Of a stretch of 64,000 bases of DNA, positions 35,387-42,444 are shown piece by piece. Each line of letters starts with the position of its first letter. Position 1 is the stretch's first letter. The notes below the pieces were generated by a model, which saw only the letters and a program-made list of their open reading frames with translations, made no database searches and was not told where the DNA came from. The translations under genes were made by a program, and so were the position numbers. Source of the DNA: Pseudomonas mandelii (lineage in GTDB: Bacteria > Pseudomonadota > Gammaproteobacteria > Pseudomonadales > Pseudomonadaceae); the NCBI RefSeq assembly GCF_006438925.1, contig NZ_RCZA01000007.1, positions 65,611-129,610 of the forward strand, in the 5' to 3' direction.

Positions 35387-35634
35387 CGGCTCCACACTGA
35401 AGTTCGCACCAAGGCCCACGACGCCCGAATGCGCTCGCCAGTTCGCCCTTACCTGCTCACTTCCCCTCGAGCCCATCGTTCATCCCGTCGCCATCCCCGC
35501 CGAATCCGACTTGACCACCTAAGCTTCTGGTCAGCGAGCAGCCTTTTACGCCCCCCTTTGAAAGGCGTACTTGGCACGCAGGAATTGTCCACCCAGAACC
35601 ACTTTCGATTAAAGACGCGACGAGGTTTATCCCC

Positions 35635-36960
35635 ATGGCACTGACACGCGAACAGCAAATTGCAGCCCTCGAAAAAGATTGGGCTGAAAACCCACGCTGG
35701 AAAGGCGTGACACGCGCTTACTCCGCTGCTGACGTCGTCCGCCTGCGTGGCTCGGTTCAACCTGAGCACACCTTTGCAAAATTGGGCGCCGAGAAGCTTT
35801 GGAACCTGGTGACCCAGGGCGCCAAGCCGTCCTTCCGTCCTGAGAAAGATTTCGTAAACTGCATGGGCGCCCTGACCGGCGGCCAGGCTGTACAACAAGT
35901 TAAAGCCGGTATCCAGGCGATCTACCTGTCGGGCTGGCAAGTCGCTGCGGACAACAACTCCGCCGAATCGATGTACCCGGACCAGTCGCTGTACCCGGTG
36001 GATTCGGTTCCAACCGTGGTCAAGCGCATCAACAACTCGTTCCGTCGTGCTGACCAGATCCAGTGGAAAGCCGGTAAAGGCCCGGGCGACGAAGGCTACA
36101 TCGACTACTTCGCTCCAATCGTGGCGGACGCTGAGGCGGGTTTCGGCGGCGTACTGAACGCTTACGAGCTGATGAAGAGCATGATCGAAGCAGGCGCCGC
36201 CGGCGTTCACTTCGAAGACCAACTGGCTTCCGTGAAAAAATGCGGCCACATGGGCGGCAAGGTACTGGTTCCTACCCAGGAAGCTGTACAGAAGCTGACC
36301 GCTGCTCGCCTGGCGGCTGACGTTGCCGGTACTCCGACCATCATCCTGGCTCGTACCGACGCTAACGCGGCTGACCTGCTGACCTCCGACTGCGACCCGT
36401 ACGACCAGCCTTTCGTGACTGGCGAACGTACCCAGGAAGGCTTCTACAAAGTGCGCGCCGGTCTCGACCAGGCCATCGCTCGCGGCCTGGCTTACGCTCC
36501 GTACGCCGACCTGATCTGGTGCGAAACTGCCAAGCCGGATTTGGACGAAGCTCGTCGCTTCGCCGAAGCGATCAAAAAGGAATACCCGGACCAACTGCTG
36601 TCGTACAACTGCTCGCCTTCCTTCAACTGGAAGAAAAACCTGGACGACGCGACCATCGCCAAGTTCCAGCGCGAACTGTCTGCCATGGGCTACAAGCACC
36701 AGTTCATCACCCTGGCCGGCATTCACAACATGTGGCACAGCATGTTCAACCTGGCGCACGACTACGCCCGCAACGACATGACTGCCTACGTGAAGCTGCA
36801 AGAGCAAGAGTTCGCTGACGCCGCCAAGGGTTACACCTTTGTGGCTCACCAGCAGGAAGTGGGCACCGGCTACTTCGACGACATGACCACTGTGATTCAA
36901 GGTGGCTCGTCTTCGGTAACCGCGCTGACCGGTTCGACTGAAGAAGAACAGTTCCACTGA
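35635..36960 (+). CDS. aceA: Isocitrate lyase
   Basis: 441 residues. Splits isocitrate into glyoxylate and succinate in the glyoxylate shunt. The catalytic loop KKCGHMGGKVLVPT carries C203; the family segment EADAEAGFGG is seen as VADAEAGFGGVLNAYELMKSM, and the C-terminal SSVTALTGSTEEEQFH closes the active site. Length fits E. coli AceA (434). Monocistronic, with its own terminator; it competes for the product shared by icd and idh 8-10 kb upstream. Confidence 0.97.
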   Translation: MALTREQQIAALEKDWAENPRWKGVTRAYSAADVVRLRGSVQPEHTFAKLGAEKLWNLVTQGAKPSFRPEKDFVNCMGALTGGQAVQQVKAGIQAIYLSGWQVAADNNSAESMYPDQSLYPVDSVPTVVKRINNSFRRADQIQWKAGKGPGDEGYIDYFAPIVADAEAGFGGVLNAYELMKSMIEAGAAGVHFEDQLASVKKCGHMGGKVLVPTQEAVQKLTAARLAADVAGTPTIILARTDANAADLLTSDCDPYDQPFVTGERTQEGFYKVRAGLDQAIARGLAYAPYADLIWCETAKPDLDEARRFAEAIKKEYPDQLLSYNCSPSFNWKKNLDDATIAKFQRELSAMGYKHQFITLAGIHNMWHSMFNLAHDYARNDMTAYVKLQEQEFADAAKGYTFVAHQQEVGTGYFDDMTTVIQGGSSSVTALTGSTEEEQFH

Positions 36961-37027
36961 TCCGATTCGCCTGAGCAAACGGCCGTTGCGGACCGAATAG
37001 AAAGCTAACCGCAACGCCGCACATCTG

Positions 37028-37057
37028 ACGCCCCGACTGGTTCGGGGCGTTTTTTTT
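37028..37057 (+). terminator. Intrinsic terminator of aceA
   Basis: ACGCCCCGA, loop CTGGT, TCGGGGCGT followed by a run of eight T; one of the strongest in the window. Confidence 0.93.
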
Positions 37058-37231
37058 GCCTGCGATTTCACACGCTCACTCTCACACAACGCGCTCAAAA
37101 TCATTGATCCAGAGCAGTTTCTCGATCAGGAAAAGAAGGTAAAACGACCTCGCTCGCTACTTGCAGTAGCGCGCATATAAGACAACTTCCCGGCCCCCTA
37201 CCCGTTAAACTGTTTAAAAACCACCTCAAAC

Positions 37232-37249
37232 AATATTGATTATCATTTA
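37232..37249. promoter_or_regulatory. Fur-box-like site upstream of nuoA
   Basis: AATATTGATTATCATTTA matches the Fur 19-mer (repeats of GATAAT) at about 13 positions, with a 9 of 10 match in the GATAATCATT core. Complex I needs many Fe-S clusters, so iron control would make sense, but the match is partial. Confidence 0.3.
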
Positions 37250-37346
37250 GCCGCAACTATGTTCGTTACATTCTCTACAAAACATAATTGATGAAATGCC
37301 GGCTAATGCCCGAACCGCATGGGCTGCGGGGCTTTGGAGGTGCGCT

Positions 37347-37364
37347 ATGTCCTTATTCCTGTAA
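37347..37364 (+). CDS. Five-codon minicistron upstream of nuoA (possible leader peptide)
   Basis: ATG-TCC-TTA-TTC-CTG-TAA, reading MSLFL, preceded by TTTGGAGGTGCGCT, a near-consensus Shine-Dalgarno at good spacing. It ends 135 bases before nuoA. A leader peptide is inferred from the ribosome-binding site; chance cannot be excluded. Confidence 0.35.
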   Translation: MSLFL

Positions 37365-37499
37365 ATAATTTCGCTATAGGAATTTTACTTGCACGGTGTT
37401 GTGCCATAAAATCAGCGGGATTGATTGCTGCGACATATCGTCACTGCTTTGTTTCTTTTCAAGCTCAGAGACCTTTGCTCTCTGTTAAGGATTACCAGC

Positions 37500-37913
37500 A
37501 TGCCCGAAGCGACAGGACTCATGGCCCACAACTGGGGCTTTGCCATTTTCCTTCTGGGCGTCGTCGGCCTTTGTGCCTTCATGCTCGGTGTCTCCAGCCT
37601 CCTCGGGTCAAAAGCCTGGGGCCGCAGCAAAAACGAACCGTTCGAGTCCGGCATGCTACCTACAGGTGGCGCCCGCTTACGGCTCTCAGCCAAATTCTAT
37701 CTGGTCGCGATGCTCTTCGTGATCTTCGATATCGAAGCCCTCTTTCTCTTTGCCTGGTCTGTGTCCGTCCGCGAAAGCGGCTGGACCGGATTCGTCGAAG
37801 CTCTCGTTTTCATAGCAATTCTGTTGGCAGGTCTTGTCTACCTGTTCCGAGTGGGCGCCCTTGACTGGGCTCCGGAAGCTCGTCGCAAGCGGCAGGCGAA
37901 GCTGAAACAATGA
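37500..37913 (+). CDS. nuoA: NADH-quinone oxidoreductase subunit A
   Basis: 137 residues with three transmembrane helices, in the membrane arm at the junction with the peripheral arm. The conserved loop segment SKNEPFESGMLPTGGARLRLSAKFYLVAMLFVIFDIEALFLFAW carries the acidic residues of the E-channel. The start at 37500 gives the standard 137-residue protein; an in-frame ATG at 37425 would add 25 residues. First gene of nuoA-N. Confidence 0.96.
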   Translation: MPEATGLMAHNWGFAIFLLGVVGLCAFMLGVSSLLGSKAWGRSKNEPFESGMLPTGGARLRLSAKFYLVAMLFVIFDIEALFLFAWSVSVRESGWTGFVEALVFIAILLAGLVYLFRVGALDWAPEARRKRQAKLKQ

Positions 37914-37923
37914 GGCTTTGGCA

Positions 37924-38598
37924 ATGCAATACAATCTCACCAGGATCGACCCCGATGCTCCTAACGAGCAGTATCCGATTGGCGAACGGGAAACCGTTTC
38001 CGATCCGTTAGAAGATCAAGTCCACAAAAACATCTTCATGGGCAAGCTCGAAGACGTGCTTAACGGCACGATCAACTGGGGGCGCAAGAACTCCCTGTGG
38101 CCGTACAACTTCGGTCTTTCGTGCTGCTACGTGGAAATGACCACCGCCTTCACGGCGCCCCACGACATCGCGCGCTTTGGCGCCGAGGTTATCCGGGCAT
38201 CGCCGCGTCAGGCGGATTTCATGGTTATCGCCGGTACCTGCTTCATCAAGATGGCGCCGATCATCCAGCGTCTCTACGAGCAAATGCTCGAACCTAAATG
38301 GGTTATCTCCATGGGTTCGTGCGCCAACTCCGGTGGCATGTACGACATCTACTCCGTCGTTCAAGGGGTGGACAAGTTCCTGCCCGTGGACGTCTACGTG
38401 CCTGGCTGCCCGCCCCGTCCTGAAGCTTTTCTGCAAGGCTTGATGCTCTTGCAGGAGTCGATTGGACAGGAGCGTCGTCCGCTTTCCTGGGTCGTCGGCG
38501 ATCAAGGCGTGTACCGCGCCGAGATGCCTTCGCAAAAGGAACAGCGCCGCGAACAGCGAATCGCAGTCACCAACCTGCGCAGCCCCGACGAAGTCTGA
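37924..38598 (+). CDS. nuoB: NADH-quinone oxidoreductase subunit B
   Basis: 224 residues. Holds the terminal 4Fe-4S cluster N2 next to the quinone site; its ligands are C67, C68, C133 and C162 (GLSCCYVEM, GSCANSGGMYD, VPGCPPRPEA). It has the arginine-rich C-terminus common in Pseudomonas. The ATG at 37924 is used; a TTG at 37918 is rejected. Confidence 0.97.
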   Translation: MQYNLTRIDPDAPNEQYPIGERETVSDPLEDQVHKNIFMGKLEDVLNGTINWGRKNSLWPYNFGLSCCYVEMTTAFTAPHDIARFGAEVIRASPRQADFMVIAGTCFIKMAPIIQRLYEQMLEPKWVISMGSCANSGGMYDIYSVVQGVDKFLPVDVYVPGCPPRPEAFLQGLMLLQESIGQERRPLSWVVGDQGVYRAEMPSQKEQRREQRIAVTNLRSPDEV

Positions 38599-38670
38599 TC
38601 CAGACCTGCTTCTTTTATAGAACGAGAAACTGGCTTCATTCTTTACGTTGACCGAAAGCGATAAATAACC

Positions 38671-40455
38671 ATGACTACAGGCAGTGCTCTGTACATCCCG
38701 CCTTATAAGGCAGACGACCAGGATGTGGTCGTCGAACTGAACAACCGTTTTGGCCCCGAGGCGTTCACCGCCCAGCCTACCCGCACCGGCATGCCGGTGC
38801 TTTGGGTTGCCCGTGCCAAACTCGTCGAAGTCCTGACCTTCCTGCGTAACCTGCCCAAGCCGTACGTCATGCTCTATGACCTGCACGGCGTGGACGAGCG
38901 TCTGCGCACCAAGCGTCAAGGGCTGCCAAGCGGCGCCGACTTCACTGTGTTCTATCACTTGATGTCGATCGAACGTAATAGTGACGTAATGATCAAGGTC
39001 GCCTTGTCCGAGAGCGACCTCAGCGTGCCGACCGTGACCGGCATCTGGCCGAACGCCAACTGGTACGAGCGTGAAGTGTGGGACATGTACGGCATCAACT
39101 TTGCCGGTCACCCGCACCTGACCCGCATCATGATGCCGCCGACCTGGGAAGGTCACCCGCTGCGCAAGGACTTCCCGGCCCGTGCCACCGAGTTCGACCC
39201 GTTCAGCCTGACCCTGGCCAAGCAACAGCTTGAGGAAGAGGCCGCGCGCTTCAAGCCTGAAGACTGGGGCATGAAGCGTTCCGGTGCGAACGAGGACTAC
39301 ATGTTCCTCAACCTCGGTCCTAACCACCCTTCCGCGCACGGTGCATTCCGCATCATTCTGCAGCTGGACGGTGAAGAGATCGTCGACTGCGTGCCGGACG
39401 TCGGTTACCACCACCGTGGTGCCGAGAAGATGGCCGAGCGTCAGTCCTGGCACAGTTTCATTCCGTACACCGACCGTATCGACTACCTCGGCGGCGTGAT
39501 GAACAACCTGCCGTACGTGCTCTCGGTCGAGAAGCTGGCCGGCATCAAGGTCCCTGAGAAGGTCGACGTCATCCGCATCATGATGGCCGAGTTCTTCCGG
39601 ATCACCAGCCACCTGCTGTTCCTGGGGACTTACATCCAGGACGTCGGCGCCATGACTCCGGTGTTCTTCACGTTCACCGACCGTCAGAAGGCGTACACGG
39701 TGATCGAAGCCATTACCGGCTTCCGCCTGCACCCGGCCTGGTACCGCATCGGTGGCGTCGCTCACGACCTGCCGCGCGGCTGGGAAAAACTGGTGAAAGA
39801 CTTCATCGACTGGATGCCAAAGCGTCTGGACGAATACCAGAAAGCCGCACTGGACAACAGCATCCTGCGTGGCCGGACCATCGGCGTCGCCGCCTACAAC
39901 ACCAAAGAAGCCCTGGAATGGGGCGTCACTGGTTCCGGCCTGCGTTCGACCGGTTGCGATTTCGACCTGCGTAAAGCTCGCCCGTACTCCGGTTACGAGA
40001 ACTTCGAATTCGAAGTGCCGCTGGCGGCCAATGGCGATGCCTACGACCGTTGCATCGTGCGTGTCGAAGAAATGCGCCAGAGCCTGAAGATCATCGAGCA
40101 GTGCATGCGCAACATGCCGGAAGGCCCGTACAAGGCGGATCACCCGCTGACCACGCCGCCACCGAAAGAGCGCACCCTGCAGCACATCGAGACCCTGATC
40201 ACGCACTTCCTGCAAGTTTCGTGGGGCCCGGTCATGCCGGCCAACGAATCCTTCCAGATGATCGAAGCGACCAAGGGCATCAACAGTTATTACCTGACGA
40301 GCGATGGCGGCACCATGAGCTACCGCACCCGGATTCGCACCCCAAGCTTCCCGCACCTGCAGCAGATCCCTTCGGTGATCAAAGGCAGCATGGTCGCGGA
40401 CTTGATCGCGTACCTGGGTAGTATCGATTTCGTTATGGCCGACGTGGACCGCTAA
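38671..40455 (+). CDS. nuoC: NADH-quinone oxidoreductase subunits C and D, fused
   Basis: 594 residues. Residues about 1-190 are NuoC (30 kDa subunit; ERNSDVMIKVAL..., WYEREVWDMYGINFAGHPHLTRIMMPPTWEGHPLRKDFP). Residues about 205-594 are NuoD (49 kDa; LGPNHPSAHGAFRIILQLDGEEIVDCVPDVGYHHRGAEKMAE). NuoD's histidine and tyrosine form the quinone site. The fusion is normal for gamma-proteobacteria, and no frameshift is seen. Confidence 0.97.
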   Translation: MTTGSALYIPPYKADDQDVVVELNNRFGPEAFTAQPTRTGMPVLWVARAKLVEVLTFLRNLPKPYVMLYDLHGVDERLRTKRQGLPSGADFTVFYHLMSIERNSDVMIKVALSESDLSVPTVTGIWPNANWYEREVWDMYGINFAGHPHLTRIMMPPTWEGHPLRKDFPARATEFDPFSLTLAKQQLEEEAARFKPEDWGMKRSGANEDYMFLNLGPNHPSAHGAFRIILQLDGEEIVDCVPDVGYHHRGAEKMAERQSWHSFIPYTDRIDYLGGVMNNLPYVLSVEKLAGIKVPEKVDVIRIMMAEFFRITSHLLFLGTYIQDVGAMTPVFFTFTDRQKAYTVIEAITGFRLHPAWYRIGGVAHDLPRGWEKLVKDFIDWMPKRLDEYQKAALDNSILRGRTIGVAAYNTKEALEWGVTGSGLRSTGCDFDLRKARPYSGYENFEFEVPLAANGDAYDRCIVRVEEMRQSLKIIEQCMRNMPEGPYKADHPLTTPPPKERTLQHIETLITHFLQVSWGPVMPANESFQMIEATKGINSYYLTSDGGTMSYRTRIRTPSFPHLQQIPSVIKGSMVADLIAYLGSIDFVMADVDR

Positions 40456-40457
40456 GC

Positions 40458-40955
40458 ATGAACAGCACGCTTATCCAGACAGACCGTTTCGCCCTGAGCG
40501 AAACCGAGCGCTCGGCCATCGAGCACGAGCTGCATCACTACGAAGACCCGCGCGCGGCGTCGATCGAAGCCCTGAAGATCGTCCAGAAGGAACGTGGCTG
40601 GGTGCCTGATGGCGCGCTCTACGCCATCGGCGAGATCCTCGGCATTCCGGCCAGCGACGTTGAAGGGGTAGCGACGTTCTATAGCCAGATCTTCCGTCAG
40701 CCGGTCGGCCGTCACATCATTCGCGTCTGCGACAGCATGGTCTGCTACATCGGCGGCCATGAATCCGTGGTCAGCGAAATCCAGAGCAATCTGGGCATCG
40801 GCCTGGGTCAGACCACCGCCGACGGTCGTTTCACCCTGCTGCCGGTCTGCTGCCTCGGCAACTGCGACAAGGCGCCGGCGTTGATGATCGACGACGACAC
40901 TTTCGGTGATGTGCAGCCTGCCGGCGTTGCCAAATTGCTCGAGGGCTACGTATGA
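40458..40955 (+). CDS. nuoE: NADH-quinone oxidoreductase subunit E
   Basis: 165 residues of the thioredoxin-like 2Fe-2S ferredoxin type. The N1a cluster ligands are C91 and C96 (CDSMVC) and C132 and C136 (CLGNC). It is part of the NADH-oxidising module with NuoF and NuoG. It starts two bases after nuoCD and its stop overlaps the nuoF start (ATGA). Confidence 0.96.
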   Translation: MNSTLIQTDRFALSETERSAIEHELHHYEDPRAASIEALKIVQKERGWVPDGALYAIGEILGIPASDVEGVATFYSQIFRQPVGRHIIRVCDSMVCYIGGHESVVSEIQSNLGIGLGQTTADGRFTLLPVCCLGNCDKAPALMIDDDTFGDVQPAGVAKLLEGYV

Positions 40956-42307
40956 CCCTGACTTCCTTCGGTCCTGCCAACCGCATCAAGCGGTCGGCCG
41001 AGACTCATCCGCTGACCTGGCGCCTGCGTGACGACGGCGAGGCTGTGTGGCTCGACGAGTACCAGGCCAAGAACGGTTACGCCGCCGCGCGCAAGGCCTT
41101 CGCCGACATGGCTCAGGACGACATCGTCCAGACCGTGAAAGACTCCGGCCTTAAAGGTCGCGGCGGTGCAGGCTTCCCCACGGGTGTCAAGTGGGGCCTG
41201 ATGCCCAAAGACGAATCCATCAACATCCGCTACCTGCTGTGCAACGCGGACGAGATGGAGCCGAACACCTGGAAAGACCGCATGCTGATGGAGCAACTGC
41301 CCCATCTGCTGATCGAAGGCATGCTGATCAGTGCTCGCGCGCTGAAAACCTACCGTGGCTACATCTTCCTGCGTGGCGAATACACCACCGCCGCCAAGCA
41401 CCTGAACCGTGCCGTGGAAGAAGCCAAGGCAGCCGGCCTGCTGGGTAAAAACATTCTGGGCAGCGGCTTCGATTTCGAGCTGTTCGTCCACACCGGCGCC
41501 GGGCGTTACATCTGCGGTGAAGAAACCGCACTGATCAACTCCCTCGAAGGTCGCCGCGCCAACCCGCGCTCCAAGCCGCCCTTCCCTGCCGCCGTTGGCG
41601 TATGGGGCAAGCCGACTTGCGTGAACAACGTTGAAACCCTGTGCAACGTGCCGGCGATCATTGCCGACGGCGTGGACTGGTACAAATCGTTGGCCCGCGA
41701 AGGCAGCGAAGACATGGGCACCAAGCTCATGGGCTTCTCCGGCAAGGTCAAGAATCCGGGCCTGTGGGAATTGCCGTTCGGCGTTACCGGTCGCGAATTG
41801 TTCGAAGACTACGCCGGCGGCATGCGCGACGGTTACAAGCTCAAGTGCTGGCAGCCTGGCGGCGCCGGTACCGGTTTTCTGTTGCCGGAACACCTGGACG
41901 CACAAATGTACGCCGGCGGCATCGCCAAAGTGGGCACCCGTATGGGTACCGGCCTGGCCATGGCGGTGGACGACAGCGTCAACATGGTTTCCCTGCTGCG
42001 CAACATGGAAGAGTTCTTCTCCCGCGAATCCTGCGGCTTCTGCACCCCGTGCCGTGACGGTTTGCCGTGGAGCGTCAAGCTTCTGCGCGCCATCGAGGAC
42101 GGTGAAGGGCAAGCCGGCGATATCGAGACCCTGCTGGGTCTGGTCGGCTTCCTCGGCCCAGGCAAGACCTTCTGTGCTCACGCACCGGGCGCCGTGGAGC
42201 CGTTGGGCAGCGCAATCAAATACTTCCGCCATGAGTTCGAAGCCGGCATCGCGCCTACCAGCGCTGTCGTCCCGCCTCTGGCAAGGCCGATCGTAGTCGG
42301 CGCGTAA
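40952..42307 (+). CDS. nuoF: NADH-quinone oxidoreductase subunit F (NADH/FMN-binding)
   Basis: 451 residues. FMN/NADH-binding GRGGAGFPTG at residues 69-78, and the N3 4Fe-4S cluster motif ESCGFCTPCRDG near residue 353 with a further Cys in KTFCAHAPG. This is where NADH enters complex I. Translation is coupled to nuoE. Followed by the only long gap inside the operon. Confidence 0.97.
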   Translation: MTLTSFGPANRIKRSAETHPLTWRLRDDGEAVWLDEYQAKNGYAAARKAFADMAQDDIVQTVKDSGLKGRGGAGFPTGVKWGLMPKDESINIRYLLCNADEMEPNTWKDRMLMEQLPHLLIEGMLISARALKTYRGYIFLRGEYTTAAKHLNRAVEEAKAAGLLGKNILGSGFDFELFVHTGAGRYICGEETALINSLEGRRANPRSKPPFPAAVGVWGKPTCVNNVETLCNVPAIIADGVDWYKSLAREGSEDMGTKLMGFSGKVKNPGLWELPFGVTGRELFEDYAGGMRDGYKLKCWQPGGAGTGFLLPEHLDAQMYAGGIAKVGTRMGTGLAMAVDDSVNMVSLLRNMEEFFSRESCGFCTPCRDGLPWSVKLLRAIEDGEGQAGDIETLLGLVGFLGPGKTFCAHAPGAVEPLGSAIKYFRHEFEAGIAPTSAVVPPLARPIVVGA

Positions 42308-42317
42308 ACGCTTAAAG

Positions 42318-42343
42318 AAGCGAAGGGTCCGTGCCCTTCGCTT
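42318..42343. other. Strong hairpin between nuoF and nuoG
   Basis: A 10-bp perfect stem, AAGCGAAGGG / CCCTTCGCTT, with loop TCCGTG. It starts 11 bases after nuoF and is not followed by a real U-run (only CTTTG), so it is unlikely to stop transcription fully. It may protect an mRNA end or adjust expression of distal nuo genes. Confidence 0.6.
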
Positions 42344-42444
42344 TGTCGTGTGATGACGCCGTAAACGGCTGTGTTGATTCACGCGAATAACAAGATTCCA
42401 TTAGCCACGCCCGCTGACACCGGGCCAACGAAGAACTTTGAACC

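Larger units (their letters stand above)
35123..35634. other. aceA upstream region with long probable leader
   Basis: 512 bases without a credible gene. It holds a TGTAGTGC/GCACTACA palindrome, a candidate promoter just downstream, and then about 400 bases that would be transcribed leader with several inverted repeats (separate entries). Right before aceA the Shine-Dalgarno-like CGAGG is seen. Confidence 0.6.
36961..37499. other. aceA-nuoA intergenic region
   Basis: 539 bases: the aceA terminator, then an AT-rich stretch carrying an inverted repeat CGCTAC-TTGCA-GTAGCG (37156-37172), a Fur-like site (37232-37249), a tiny open frame with a strong Shine-Dalgarno (37347-37364), and finally nuoA. 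A CATAAT at 37283-37288 may be a -10, with no clear -35. Confidence 0.55.

Noticed and set aside
37156..37172. CGCTAC-TTGCA-GTAGCG inverted repeat upstream of nuoA as a specific operator
   Set aside because: Perfect but short, with no match to a known regulator; mentioned in the region entry only.
37425..37499. 25-residue N-terminal extension of nuoA
   Set aside because: The 137-residue form from 37500 matches family length; the extension has no ribosome-binding site.
37319..37864. 181-codon frame MGCGALEVRYVL... running into nuoA
   Set aside because: Overlaps nuoA in another frame for most of its length and has no similarity to any family; the MSLFL minicistron in a different frame has the better ribosome-binding site.
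38008..40356. 782-codon open frame antisense to nuoCD
   Set aside because: Shadow of a strongly conserved gene; the product is His/Val/Arg-rich with no domain.
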